Source of the DNA: a virus
DNA: 31,535 bases
Strand: one strand, 5' to 3'
Virus record (IMG/VR): IMGVR_UViG_3300007345_000150
Coordinates: 1 to 31,535 of that record
The notes beneath the pieces are model-generated. The model worked only from the letters and a program-made list of their open reading frames with translations. It had not been told where the DNA came from and did not search any database. Below, one piece after another: positions 12,973-20,079 of the stretch. A program made the position numbers and the translations under genes. Numbering within the stretch: position 1 is the first letter of the stretch; every line of letters starts with the position of its first letter.

Positions 12973-15900
12973 TATGTCTCACTCCATTTTGAGCCATCCC
13001 AGAAGGAGAATCCATAATCTGCATCACTTGTAACTTCAGTGTCAAATAAGGTTCCAGCTGAGCTGGCGGTTAATCTTTCAAATATCGACGTTTGTGTTAA
13101 AGTTTGAATCGTCGTTAAATGGTCTGTTGTAATTGTTGTAAGTGTTGACTTACTTGTATTAAATGTTGTAGTTGTTGTGACCGTGGTATTAAAGGTTGTG
13201 GTAATAGTTGTATTAAATGTTGTTGTAGTACCAAAACCTGTTGTAGTTGTAATTGTTGTATTATATGTTGTTGTTGTACTTCTAACTGTCTCTGTACTTT
13301 TTGTTGTGTTAAAAGTAGATACCGTATCTCTACTTGTTTCTGTAGTTCTTTGTGTATTAAATGTAGTAACAGTTGCTCTACTTGTAAGTGTTGACTTACT
13401 TGTATTAAATGTAGTTGTTCTATTTGTTTCAAATACAGTAGTTGTACTTCTAGATGTTCCAGTATTTCTAGAACTTGCTCTTGAAGTTTGGAAAGCTGTT
13501 TCAAATGTAGTTGTTCTACTAGTAGCTGTATTTACAGCGAATGTTGTTACAAAAGAGGTATTAGCTGCAAATGTTGTTTGAGTACTTCTTGAAGTAGTGG
13601 TACCTAATGATGTATTTGTATTTACACCAAATGTTGTTTGAGTATTTCTTGAAGTAGTAGTACCTAATGATGTATTTGTGTTTACTCCGAACGTACTTAC
13701 AGTAGTTTTTGAAGTAGTGGTACCTAATGATGTATTTGTATTTACACCAAATGTTGTTATAAAAGAGGTTGCTCCTACAAAGTTTGTAACAGTTGACACA
13801 GAAGTAGTTGTATTTCTTGTTGTACTTACACTTGTATTTGTATTTGCAGCAAATGTTGTTATAAATGCAGTATTAACATTAGGCAATGCTGTTTGTCTAG
13901 AAGTATTTGTACTTCTACTTGTGCTTACACTTGTATTTGTATTTGCCGCGAATGTTGTTACAAATGCAGTATTTGCAGCGAATGTTGTAGCTACACTTGT
14001 ATTTGTACTATTTGTAAATCCTGTACTTACTGATGTATTTGTAGCTACTGCTGTATTTGTATTTGCAGCAAATGTTGTTGTTCTACAAGTAGTAGTAGCG
14101 TTAGTAAATCCTGTACTTACCGAGGTATTAGTATTTACTGCGGTGTTTGTATTTACGGCAAATTGTGTCATTCTCGAAGTTGTAGTAGCGTTAGTAAATG
14201 ATGTATTAACAGTATAGTTTGTTAGATTCGTAAATGCAGTAGTAATATTCGGTAACGCTGTACCATAACTTGTAGTTGTTCCTCTAGATGTATTTGTAGA
14301 TGCAACTGGTAGTGCTGTTAATCTAGTAGTATTATATCCTGTATTTCTAGCTGTATTAGTGTTTCTTGCAGTATTTGTTGCTACAGCGAATGTTGTAAGA
14401 ACGGCAAGTAGTGCAGTATTTCTTGTTGTTCCTACTGCTGTATTTGTATTTCTACTCTCTGTGAAAAAGTCAAAGGATGTTTCGTATTGCTCTTCACAGA
14501 AGTAAGCAATTGTATTAACTAAGAATACAGTTAGGTTAGTACCTGCAGTATTATATGCTGTAGATCTTGATGTATTTGTTCCTACAGATGTATTTGTATT
14601 ATTCGTAAATCCTGTAGAGTTTGTAAAACCTGTTGACCTAGTTGTTCCGTATGCTGTATTTCTACAAGTATTTGTATTATTTGTAAAGCTAGTAGTGACG
14701 TTTACATTTGTTGCTCTAGAAGTAGTAGTTGCTCTGCCTGTGTTTGTATTATTACAAGTAGTCGTTCCTACAGATGTATTTGTATTTACATCTGGCAGTC
14801 CTGTTTGTCTAGATGTAGTAGTACTATTCGTAAATCCTGTACTAACAACAAATGTTGTTGTTCTTGCTGTGTTAGTATTTACATTTGGCAGTCCTGTTTG
14901 TCTAGATGTAGTAGTACTATTCGTAAATCCTGTATTAACACCAAATGTTGTTGTTCTTGCTGTGTTAGTATTTACAGCAGGGTATGCTGTATTTCTAGAA
15001 GTAGTGGTACCTCTACTTGTGCTTACTGATGTATTTGTACTTGCTGTAAATGTAGTTATAAAAGCTGTATTTACAGCGAATGTTGTTTTTCTTGAAGTTG
15101 TTGTTGCTCTTGATGTACTTACTGATGTATTTGTGCTATTTGTAAATGTTGTAATAAAACTTGTAGCTGCTGTAAAGTTGGAAATAGTTGATATAGATGT
15201 ATTTGTATTTCTCGTTGTACTTACACTTGTATTTGTACTATTTGTAAATGTTGTAGTTGCTGCAAAGTTTGTAATAGTTGATATAGAAGTATTCGTTGCA
15301 TTACTAAATGTTGTAACTGCCGCAAAGTTTGTAAGAGTTGTTATAGAAGTATTCGTTGCATTACTAAATGTTGTAACTGCTCCAAAGTTTGTAACAGTTG
15401 CTATGGAGGTTGTTGTTCCTCTTGATGTACTTACTGATGTATTTGTACTATTTGTAAAACCTGTGTTTCTTGACGTAGCAATTACTGTGTCAAAGAATGT
15501 TGTATAGGCGGTTACAGTTGTATATGCAGTAACAGTAGCTAATGTAGTATTAAATGTAGTTACTCTACTTGTTTCAAAAGTCGTAGTTGTACTGAATGTA
15601 GTAGTAGTAGTTAATGTAGTGTTAAATGTTGTTGTAGTACCAAAACCTGTTGTAGTTGTAATGGTAGTGTTAAATGTTGTAGTTGTACTAAATACAGTAT
15701 CTGTTGCTCTACTTGTGTTAAAAGTAGATACTGTATCTCTAGTTGTTTCTGTAGTTCTTTGTGTATTAAAGGTAGATACTCTAGAAGTGTTAAATGTAGA
15801 GATAGTATCTCTTGTAGTATTAAATATTGTTGTAGTATTAAAGGAAGTTTCCTGAGTACCAGAAATATAAGTTGTATTAGTATTGGTATTTCTATCAGTG

Positions 15901-16043
15901 ACAAATACGGCTTCAAAAGGGCCTGCTAATGTCCCATTATCATTTACGTATACTTCGTTGATACGACGAAGTGTTCCACCGTCATTGATGGCAAGGAAGT
16001 CGATAGTTCGTAAACTACCGTTGTCATTGATATATAACGCCAT
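12972..16043 (-). CDS. Thr/Asn/Ser-rich repetitive tail-fibre-like protein
   Basis: A 1,023-residue protein. The N-terminus (1-45) has three imperfect 14-residue repeats of the form (Y)INDNGSLR, each with an N-D-(N/G)-G-(S/T)-L core. This looks like a small virion-anchoring domain. From about residue 60 to 960 the protein is built of short Thr-dominated repeats such as TFNTTRDTIST and VNTNTSVSTSR, with polar/hydrophobic alternation suggesting a beta-solenoid or extended beta fibre. By eye Thr is over a third of residues, with Asn, Ser, Val, Ala, Phe and Arg making up most of the rest. A non-repetitive island with Cys and acidic residues (FLVNTIAYFCEEQYETSF, about 503-520) interrupts it. The last 50 residues (ending FSFWDGSKWSET) return to a normal composition. 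It is probably the receptor-contacting fibre. Repeats of 20 and 31 aa show recent internal duplication. Confidence 0.8.
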   Translation of the reverse strand: MALYINDNGSLRTIDFLAINDGGTLRRINEVYVNDNGTLAGPFEAVFVTDRNTNTNTTYISGTQETSFNTTTIFNTTRDTISTFNTSRVSTFNTQRTTETTRDTVSTFNTSRATDTVFSTTTTFNTTITTTTGFGTTTTFNTTLTTTTTFSTTTTFETSRVTTFNTTLATVTAYTTVTAYTTFFDTVIATSRNTGFTNSTNTSVSTSRGTTTSIATVTNFGAVTTFSNATNTSITTLTNFAAVTTFSNATNTSISTITNFAATTTFTNSTNTSVSTTRNTNTSISTISNFTAATSFITTFTNSTNTSVSTSRATTTSRKTTFAVNTAFITTFTASTNTSVSTSRGTTTSRNTAYPAVNTNTARTTTFGVNTGFTNSTTTSRQTGLPNVNTNTARTTTFVVSTGFTNSTTTSRQTGLPDVNTNTSVGTTTCNNTNTGRATTTSRATNVNVTTSFTNNTNTCRNTAYGTTRSTGFTNSTGFTNNTNTSVGTNTSRSTAYNTAGTNLTVFLVNTIAYFCEEQYETSFDFFTESRNTNTAVGTTRNTALLAVLTTFAVATNTARNTNTARNTGYNTTRLTALPVASTNTSRGTTTSYGTALPNITTAFTNLTNYTVNTSFTNATTTSRMTQFAVNTNTAVNTNTSVSTGFTNATTTCRTTTFAANTNTAVATNTSVSTGFTNSTNTSVATTFAANTAFVTTFAANTNTSVSTSRSTNTSRQTALPNVNTAFITTFAANTNTSVSTTRNTTTSVSTVTNFVGATSFITTFGVNTNTSLGTTTSKTTVSTFGVNTNTSLGTTTSRNTQTTFGVNTNTSLGTTTSRSTQTTFAANTSFVTTFAVNTATSRTTTFETAFQTSRASSRNTGTSRSTTTVFETNRTTTFNTSKSTLTSRATVTTFNTQRTTETSRDTVSTFNTTKSTETVRSTTTTYNTTITTTTGFGTTTTFNTTITTTFNTTVTTTTTFNTSKSTLTTITTDHLTTIQTLTQTSIFERLTASSAGTLFDTEVTSDADYGFSFWDGSKWSET
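13213..13361 (-). repeat. 149-nt direct repeat, C-terminal copy in the fibre
   Basis: This block pairs with 15622-15770 without indels at an offset of 2,409 nt (803 codons). About 41 nt at one end are identical, the last ~50 nt differ at about two positions, and the middle has diverged. Both copies encode TFNTQRTTET.RDTVSTFNT followed by TTITTTTGFGTTTTFNT. Confidence 0.8.
13561..13760 (-). repeat. 60-nt tandem repeats (20 aa x about 3)
   Basis: Near-identical copies start at 13591, 13651 and 13711, each exactly 60 nt apart. They encode successive GVNTNTSLGTTTS(K/R)..-type units of 20 residues. The high nucleotide identity points to recent tandem duplication within the fibre gene. Confidence 0.85.
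14790..14990 (-). repeat. 93-nt tandem repeat (31 aa x 2)
   Basis: The word GGCAGTCCTG recurs at 14794 and 14887, 93 nt apart, within nearly identical flanks. The two units encode VNTNTARTTTF..STGFTNS and a closing RQTGLP(N/D). They differ at only a few positions. Confidence 0.8.
15622..15770 (-). repeat. 149-nt direct repeat, N-terminal copy in the fibre
   Basis: Partner of 13213-13361. The offset is a whole number of codons (803), so recombination between copies would remove the central fibre in frame and keep both end domains. Confidence 0.8.
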
Positions 16044-16046
16044 ATA

Positions 16047-16271
16047 TTAACTCGAATATACAAACCATATATGACCACTCGATGTACTGCCCACATTAGA
16101 AGGAGCAGTTTGAGTGATAGTATAAGGTAGTCTTGCTGATGAGACAGTTCCGCTTGTAATTTTATCTGCTGCTATAGTAATCGCTGCTGCAGCTCCTGCG
16201 CTGTCAAACTTTTCACTACCATCAACACTTAAACCTGCGTCCTCAATGTTAAAGTTTAATTTTGTTCCCAT
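16047..16271 (-). CDS. Small tail-associated hypothetical protein
   Basis: A 74-residue protein with no named family. The N-terminus (MGTKLNFNIEDAGLSVDGSEKFDSAGAAAAI) is followed by DKITSGTVSSARLPYTIT, a Gly/Ser/Thr segment resembling the linking motifs (ITSGTVSSARLP) often seen at the C-termini of phage fibre proteins. It ends with an aromatic strand, HIWFVYSS. It lies between the two giant fibre genes with only 1-3 nt on either side, so it is probably a fibre-linked structural or accessory protein. Confidence 0.6.
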   Translation of the reverse strand: MGTKLNFNIEDAGLSVDGSEKFDSAGAAAAITIAADKITSGTVSSARLPYTITQTAPSNVGSTSSGHIWFVYSS

Positions 16272-16272
16272 T

Positions 16273-19200
16273 TTATACCTCTATTGTTGTTCTAATGAAC
16301 TTATAACTCATGCTATCTGCTGAAGCAGGAGTCACTCTTAATCTTACATTACCACCATTTATATCTGCATCAAATGTTGCTTGTGCACCATTGTCAAATA
16401 TAGAAGCGTATTGTGTTAAATAAACTGTTGTTCCATCATGGAACATAACTATTTCTAGTGATTGATAATCTGAATCCGTTGTATTATGTACTTGTACTAA
16501 GTACTTAGCAGTTCTAAATGTAGCTGCTGCAAAACTGTCTAGTGTAAATTGTGTAGTTGCTGATGAAGTTCCTGAACCTACATCCATACCAGCTACTTCG
16601 TCTATGTGAAGTTTTTGTGGTGGATTACTGTCTTGTATACCTATCTTATCTGCTTGTAATCTTGTAGTAGCATTAAGTGTTGGTATTACTTGAGTTCCAG
16701 TAAATGTTTGGTTCAAAGCGCCACTTGTTATTTCACTTGTTCCTATACTGTTTGCTGCAATCTCACTTGACCCAACAGCGTTAGCGGCTATTTTAGCTGC
16801 TGTTACAGAGTTAGCTCCTAGTTTTGCATTTGTTACTTGTAAGTTTGCAATATGTGCTGTATCAATACTACCATCTACATAATGTTCTGAATTGATACTG
16901 TCATCTGCTATTTTTGTACCATTTACTATATCTGCGGCTAAATGTATTCTATCTATACTTCCTGTAGCAATTTCAGAACTATCTATTGCGTTTGCAGCTA
17001 TCATTGCTGAGCCTACTGCATTCCCTGCTATTTTTGAACCTGTTACAGCGTTATCTGCTATTTTACCATTCGTAACATTTGCATCTAGTATCTTTGCTGT
17101 TACTACAGAATCAGAAGCTAATTTAGCTGAAGTTACTTGTAAGTTTCCAATGTGGATAGTATCTATACTACCAGAAATTAATTCTGCTGAATCTACTGAG
17201 TTGGAAGCTAATTCACTTGAACCAACTGCTCCTGCAACAATAGCTGCGGCTCCTACAGAGTCCGTTGCTATTTTATTTGTTGTTACTGCATTATCTGCAA
17301 TGTGTATAGTATCTATACTACCAGTAACAAGTTCGCTTGAATCTATTGAGTTCGCTGCTATTTTACTTCCTACTACTGCATTGTTTGCTATATGAATTGC
17401 GTCAATAGACCCACTTACTATTTCACTGGAGTCCACTGAGTTTGCTGCTAAATCACCTGCTGCAATAGTTCCATTTGCTATCAAGTCTGATGTAATTAAA
17501 CCGCTTGAAATAAAGTTTACACTATTAATAGCATTGTCCGCTATTTTAGCACTTGTTACAGAGTCAGAAGCTAAGTGAATTGCATCTATGCTACCACTTA
17601 CTAATTCTGCACTGTCCACAGTATTCGCTGCTAAACTTGTTGATAAAGCAACTGCACCTGAGCCGTTAAAGTTAACACCTGAAGCTGTTACATCTCCTGT
17701 TAGAGAGAAAGCTCTATTTGTTGCTAAAGTAGTAGCTGTATCGGCATTACCTGTTAAATCACCAGTAACATCTCCTTCTACATTAGCTATTATTGTTCCT
17801 GTTGTAATTGTTAAGTCACCTGTAGAAGCACCAGTAAATGTACCAGTACCTACTTTAAACTTATTTGCACTCTCATCAAAACCTATAAATGCATTATTTT
17901 GGTCGCCTCTTTCTATAACGATACCTGCATCATTTGCTGGAGTACCTGTTGTTCCTGTACCAAGTTCCATTAATGGATCAGCAATTGTTGTGGTTGTTGA
18001 ATTAACTGTTGTGGTTGTTCCGTTTACTGTTAAGTTACCTGATAATGTTACATTACCTGTAAAAGTTTGTCCACCAAGTGCACTACTTGCTAGTTCACTT
18101 GTCCCAACAGAGTTCGCAGCTAGTTCACTAGAATCTACTGCTCCAGCAGCTATGTGTCTAGCTAAAACTTGGTCTGTGGCAATTTTTGCAGAAGTAATAT
18201 TATTTGCTGCTATTTTTGCTGTTGTTACTTGAGAAGTTCCAATGTGTATAGTATCTATACTACCACTTACTAATTCTGCAGAATCTACTGAGTTTGCAGC
18301 TATTTGTAATGCACCTACTGCATCAGTTGCTATTTCTGATGAGCCAATTGTATTTTCTGCTATATGTCTTGAAACTACAGAGTTACTAGAGATTTTAGTG
18401 CCATCGATAGCATTATCTGCAATATTTCCTGTTGCAATAGTATTTGCTGCTATATCTCCTGAAACAATAGTACCGTTTGCAATATGGTCTGAAGATATTA
18501 CTTCTGAAGGAAGTTTACTTGCTGTAATAGCATTATCAGCTATTTTTGCTGTTGTAACTTGTGCCGCACCTATATGTATTGTATCAATACTGCCACTTAC
18601 TAATTCTGCAGAATCTACTGAGTTTGCAGCTATTTTATCTGCTGTTACAGAATCCGTTGCTAAGTGAATTGCATCTATTGAACCACTTACTAATTCTGCA
18701 GTATCTACAGAGTTTGATGCAAGTTCAGAAGCACCTACTGCAGCTGCTCCTATATGTCTTGCTTGAATACTATCTGTAGCTATTTTTGTTCCGTCTATTG
18801 CGTTATCCGCTACATTTCCTGTTGCGATAGTATTAGCAGCTATTTTAGCTGAAGTTATTTGTAAGTTTCCAATATGTGCTGTATCAATACTACCGTCTAC
18901 TAAATGTTCTGAATCTATTGAGTCATCTGCTATTTTAGCACCTGTTATTGCATCTCCAGCTATTTTTGCTGTAGTAACTTGTAAAGCCCCTATGTGTATT
19001 GTGTCGATAGAGCCAGTAATTAATTCTGCGCTGTCAACACTGTTTGCTGCGAGTTGAGTGCTAGTAATACTCCCATCAGCAATATGATGAGCAGTAATCT
19101 GATTTTGAGCAATCTTCGCTGTTGTAACTGCATTGCCTGCTATTTCTGAAGAGCCTATTACTCCTGTTCCAATTTCTGCGGAAGTAATAGCATTAGCGGC

Positions 19201-19536
19201 TATTTTAGCTGTTGTAATTTGTCCTGTGCCTATATGTATAGTGTCTATTGACCCACTTACTATTTCACTAGAATCTACTGAGTTTGCAGCTATAGATGCT
19301 GCATCTATTGAATTATCTGCTACTGCTGTGATAGCTGATGCTTGTAACTGTGCTGAACCAATAGCATTAGTAGCAATCTCTGATACTCCGACAGCGTTTG
19401 CTGCGATTTCACTAGAGCCTACTGCATTTGCTGCTATTTCGCTTGCAGTAATAGAATTACTTACTATTTCAGTAGTTCCGACTGCATTGGCCTCCAATAC
19501 GGAGACTAAATGATTTTCCTTACCTATTAATGCCAT
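16273..19536 (-). CDS. Decapeptide-repeat tail fibre protein
   Basis: A 1,087-residue fibre. Residues about 10-485 and 632-940 consist of roughly 10-residue repeats, for example SEIAANAVGS, then units of the type NSVDSAELVSGSIDTIHIG and QVTTAKIADNAIT. The regular I/V spacing suggests a beta-helical or trimeric beta fibre. Between them is a non-repetitive module (about 487-632) with TFTGNVTLSGNLTVNGTTTT, a middle part ending GFDESANKFKVGTG, and ending DVTGDLTGNADTATTLA, a type common in marine phage structural proteins. After TFTGTQVIPTLNA (about 945) comes a compact C-terminal domain rich in beta strands (KYLVQVHNTTDSDYQSLEIV) that may be a receptor-binding or trimerisation tip. It is in the leftward operon 1 nt upstream of the 74-aa gene. 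Confidence 0.82.
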   Translation of the reverse strand: MALIGKENHLVSVLEANAVGTTEIVSNSITASEIAANAVGSSEIAANAVGVSEIATNAIGSAQLQASAITAVADNSIDAASIAANSVDSSEIVSGSIDTIHIGTGQITTAKIAANAITSAEIGTGVIGSSEIAGNAVTTAKIAQNQITAHHIADGSITSTQLAANSVDSAELITGSIDTIHIGALQVTTAKIAGDAITGAKIADDSIDSEHLVDGSIDTAHIGNLQITSAKIAANTIATGNVADNAIDGTKIATDSIQARHIGAAAVGASELASNSVDTAELVSGSIDAIHLATDSVTADKIAANSVDSAELVSGSIDTIHIGAAQVTTAKIADNAITASKLPSEVISSDHIANGTIVSGDIAANTIATGNIADNAIDGTKISSNSVVSRHIAENTIGSSEIATDAVGALQIAANSVDSAELVSGSIDTIHIGTSQVTTAKIAANNITSAKIATDQVLARHIAAGAVDSSELAANSVGTSELASSALGGQTFTGNVTLSGNLTVNGTTTTVNSTTTTIADPLMELGTGTTGTPANDAGIVIERGDQNNAFIGFDESANKFKVGTGTFTGASTGDLTITTGTIIANVEGDVTGDLTGNADTATTLATNRAFSLTGDVTASGVNFNGSGAVALSTSLAANTVDSAELVSGSIDAIHLASDSVTSAKIADNAINSVNFISSGLITSDLIANGTIAAGDLAANSVDSSEIVSGSIDAIHIANNAVVGSKIAANSIDSSELVTGSIDTIHIADNAVTTNKIATDSVGAAAIVAGAVGSSELASNSVDSAELISGSIDTIHIGNLQVTSAKLASDSVVTAKILDANVTNGKIADNAVTGSKIAGNAVGSAMIAANAIDSSEIATGSIDRIHLAADIVNGTKIADDSINSEHYVDGSIDTAHIANLQVTNAKLGANSVTAAKIAANAVGSSEIAANSIGTSEITSGALNQTFTGTQVIPTLNATTRLQADKIGIQDSNPPQKLHIDEVAGMDVGSGTSSATTQFTLDSFAAATFRTAKYLVQVHNTTDSDYQSLEIVMFHDGTTVYLTQYASIFDNGAQATFDADINGGNVRLRVTPASADSMSYKFIRTTIEV

Positions 19537-19537
19537 A

Positions 19538-19870
19538 TTATGTTTGCTCCAAATATGATAGGACTACATCGATACTACTTGCTACGTTGCTTTGTACTTG
19601 TATACTGTCCCCTGCCTCTAATACTACTTTTGCGTCTCCACCTATGACCGCTATTGACGTGCCACTTGGTATTGGTGTATTATGTGTTATGTTTACTAAT
19701 GTAGATGAACTGCTATCACTGAAAACAGTGTTTGCTTCGATTGAGCCACCACTTTGATTACATAAGTACATACCTATTATAGTGCTGGTACTACCTACTG
19801 GTGACGTATAAACCGTTGTAAGCGAAGTGCCTACATTTGCTGCCGTTGCTGTCTTAAATGATGAAGCCAT
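19538..19870 (-). CDS. Small beta-rich virion protein
   Basis: A 110-residue protein of a type frequent in marine phage structural clusters. It starts with SFKTATAANVGTSLTTVYTSP, has an IIGMYLCNQSGGSIEANTV strand pair, and ends with the pattern IPSGTSIAVIGGDAKVVLEAGDSIQV and a closing SSIDVVLSYLE. The spacing suggests a single beta-sandwich domain, possibly a fibre cap or baseplate decoration. It has no catalytic motif. It sits 1 nt before the 1,087-aa fibre gene, and coupling suggests it functions with that fibre. Confidence 0.65.
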   Translation of the reverse strand: MASSFKTATAANVGTSLTTVYTSPVGSTSTIIGMYLCNQSGGSIEANTVFSDSSSSTLVNITHNTPIPSGTSIAVIGGDAKVVLEAGDSIQVQSNVASSIDVVLSYLEQT

Positions 19871-19874
19871 ATTT

Positions 19875-20078
19875 CTATCCTAGTGCTATGGCTAACGCTA
19901 GTACATCGTCTTCGGTTTGTCCACCTGAAGAACCTATTGTTACTATTGAACCATTAGCCGCTTTTGTATAAATCTTACCGTCTGCGATATTCATCGCAAT
20001 TTCATGTGTTTGTAGGTCATCTGTTCCTGGTGTACTACCACTTGTTTCAGACCTTTTTGGTTTAATCACATGAGCCAT
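19875..20078 (-). CDS. Short fibre-related protein with IKPKRS N-terminus
   Basis: A 67-residue protein beginning MAHVIKPKRSETSGSTPGTDDL, then HEIAMNIADGKIYTKAANGSIVTIG. The 'IK.KRS...L..GE.A.N..D.K.Y' pattern matches the N-terminal attachment segment of many phage fibre proteins, including that of the next gene upstream (MAQTIKIKRSSSSATP). Here the segment stands alone, as if it were a fibre N-terminus without a shaft: either a dedicated adaptor or a relic of a longer fibre. The last residues (QTEDDVLALAIALG) form an amphipathic helix. Confidence 0.65.
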   Translation of the reverse strand: MAHVIKPKRSETSGSTPGTDDLQTHEIAMNIADGKIYTKAANGSIVTIGSSGGQTEDDVLALAIALG

Positions 20079-20079
20079 A

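Larger units (their letters stand above)
13166..15865 (-). repeat. Long low-complexity coding repeat array of the Thr-rich fibre
   Basis: Most of this stretch is degenerate short repeats, read on the plus strand as alternating TTGTA/TGTATTT/AATGTTGT words and on the minus strand as ACN (Thr) and AAY (Asn) codons. It is entirely coding on the minus strand. Distinct sub-arrays have periods of 60 nt and 93 nt, and a 149-nt block occurs once near each end. Confidence 0.8.

Noticed and set aside
13177-15855. Long plus-strand open frames across the Thr-rich fibre (Val/Leu-rich)
   Set aside because: They are mirror frames of the repetitive minus-strand gene. Val/Leu richness follows from antisense Thr/Asn codons; there are no ribosome sites or family matches.
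13166-15865. CRISPR-like periodic repeats
   Set aside because: The repeats are coding, in frame, with no unique spacers and no nearby cas genes.
16892-19513. Plus-strand open frames across the decapeptide-repeat fibre
   Set aside because: They mirror the repeat codons of the minus-strand gene and have no sensible start sites.
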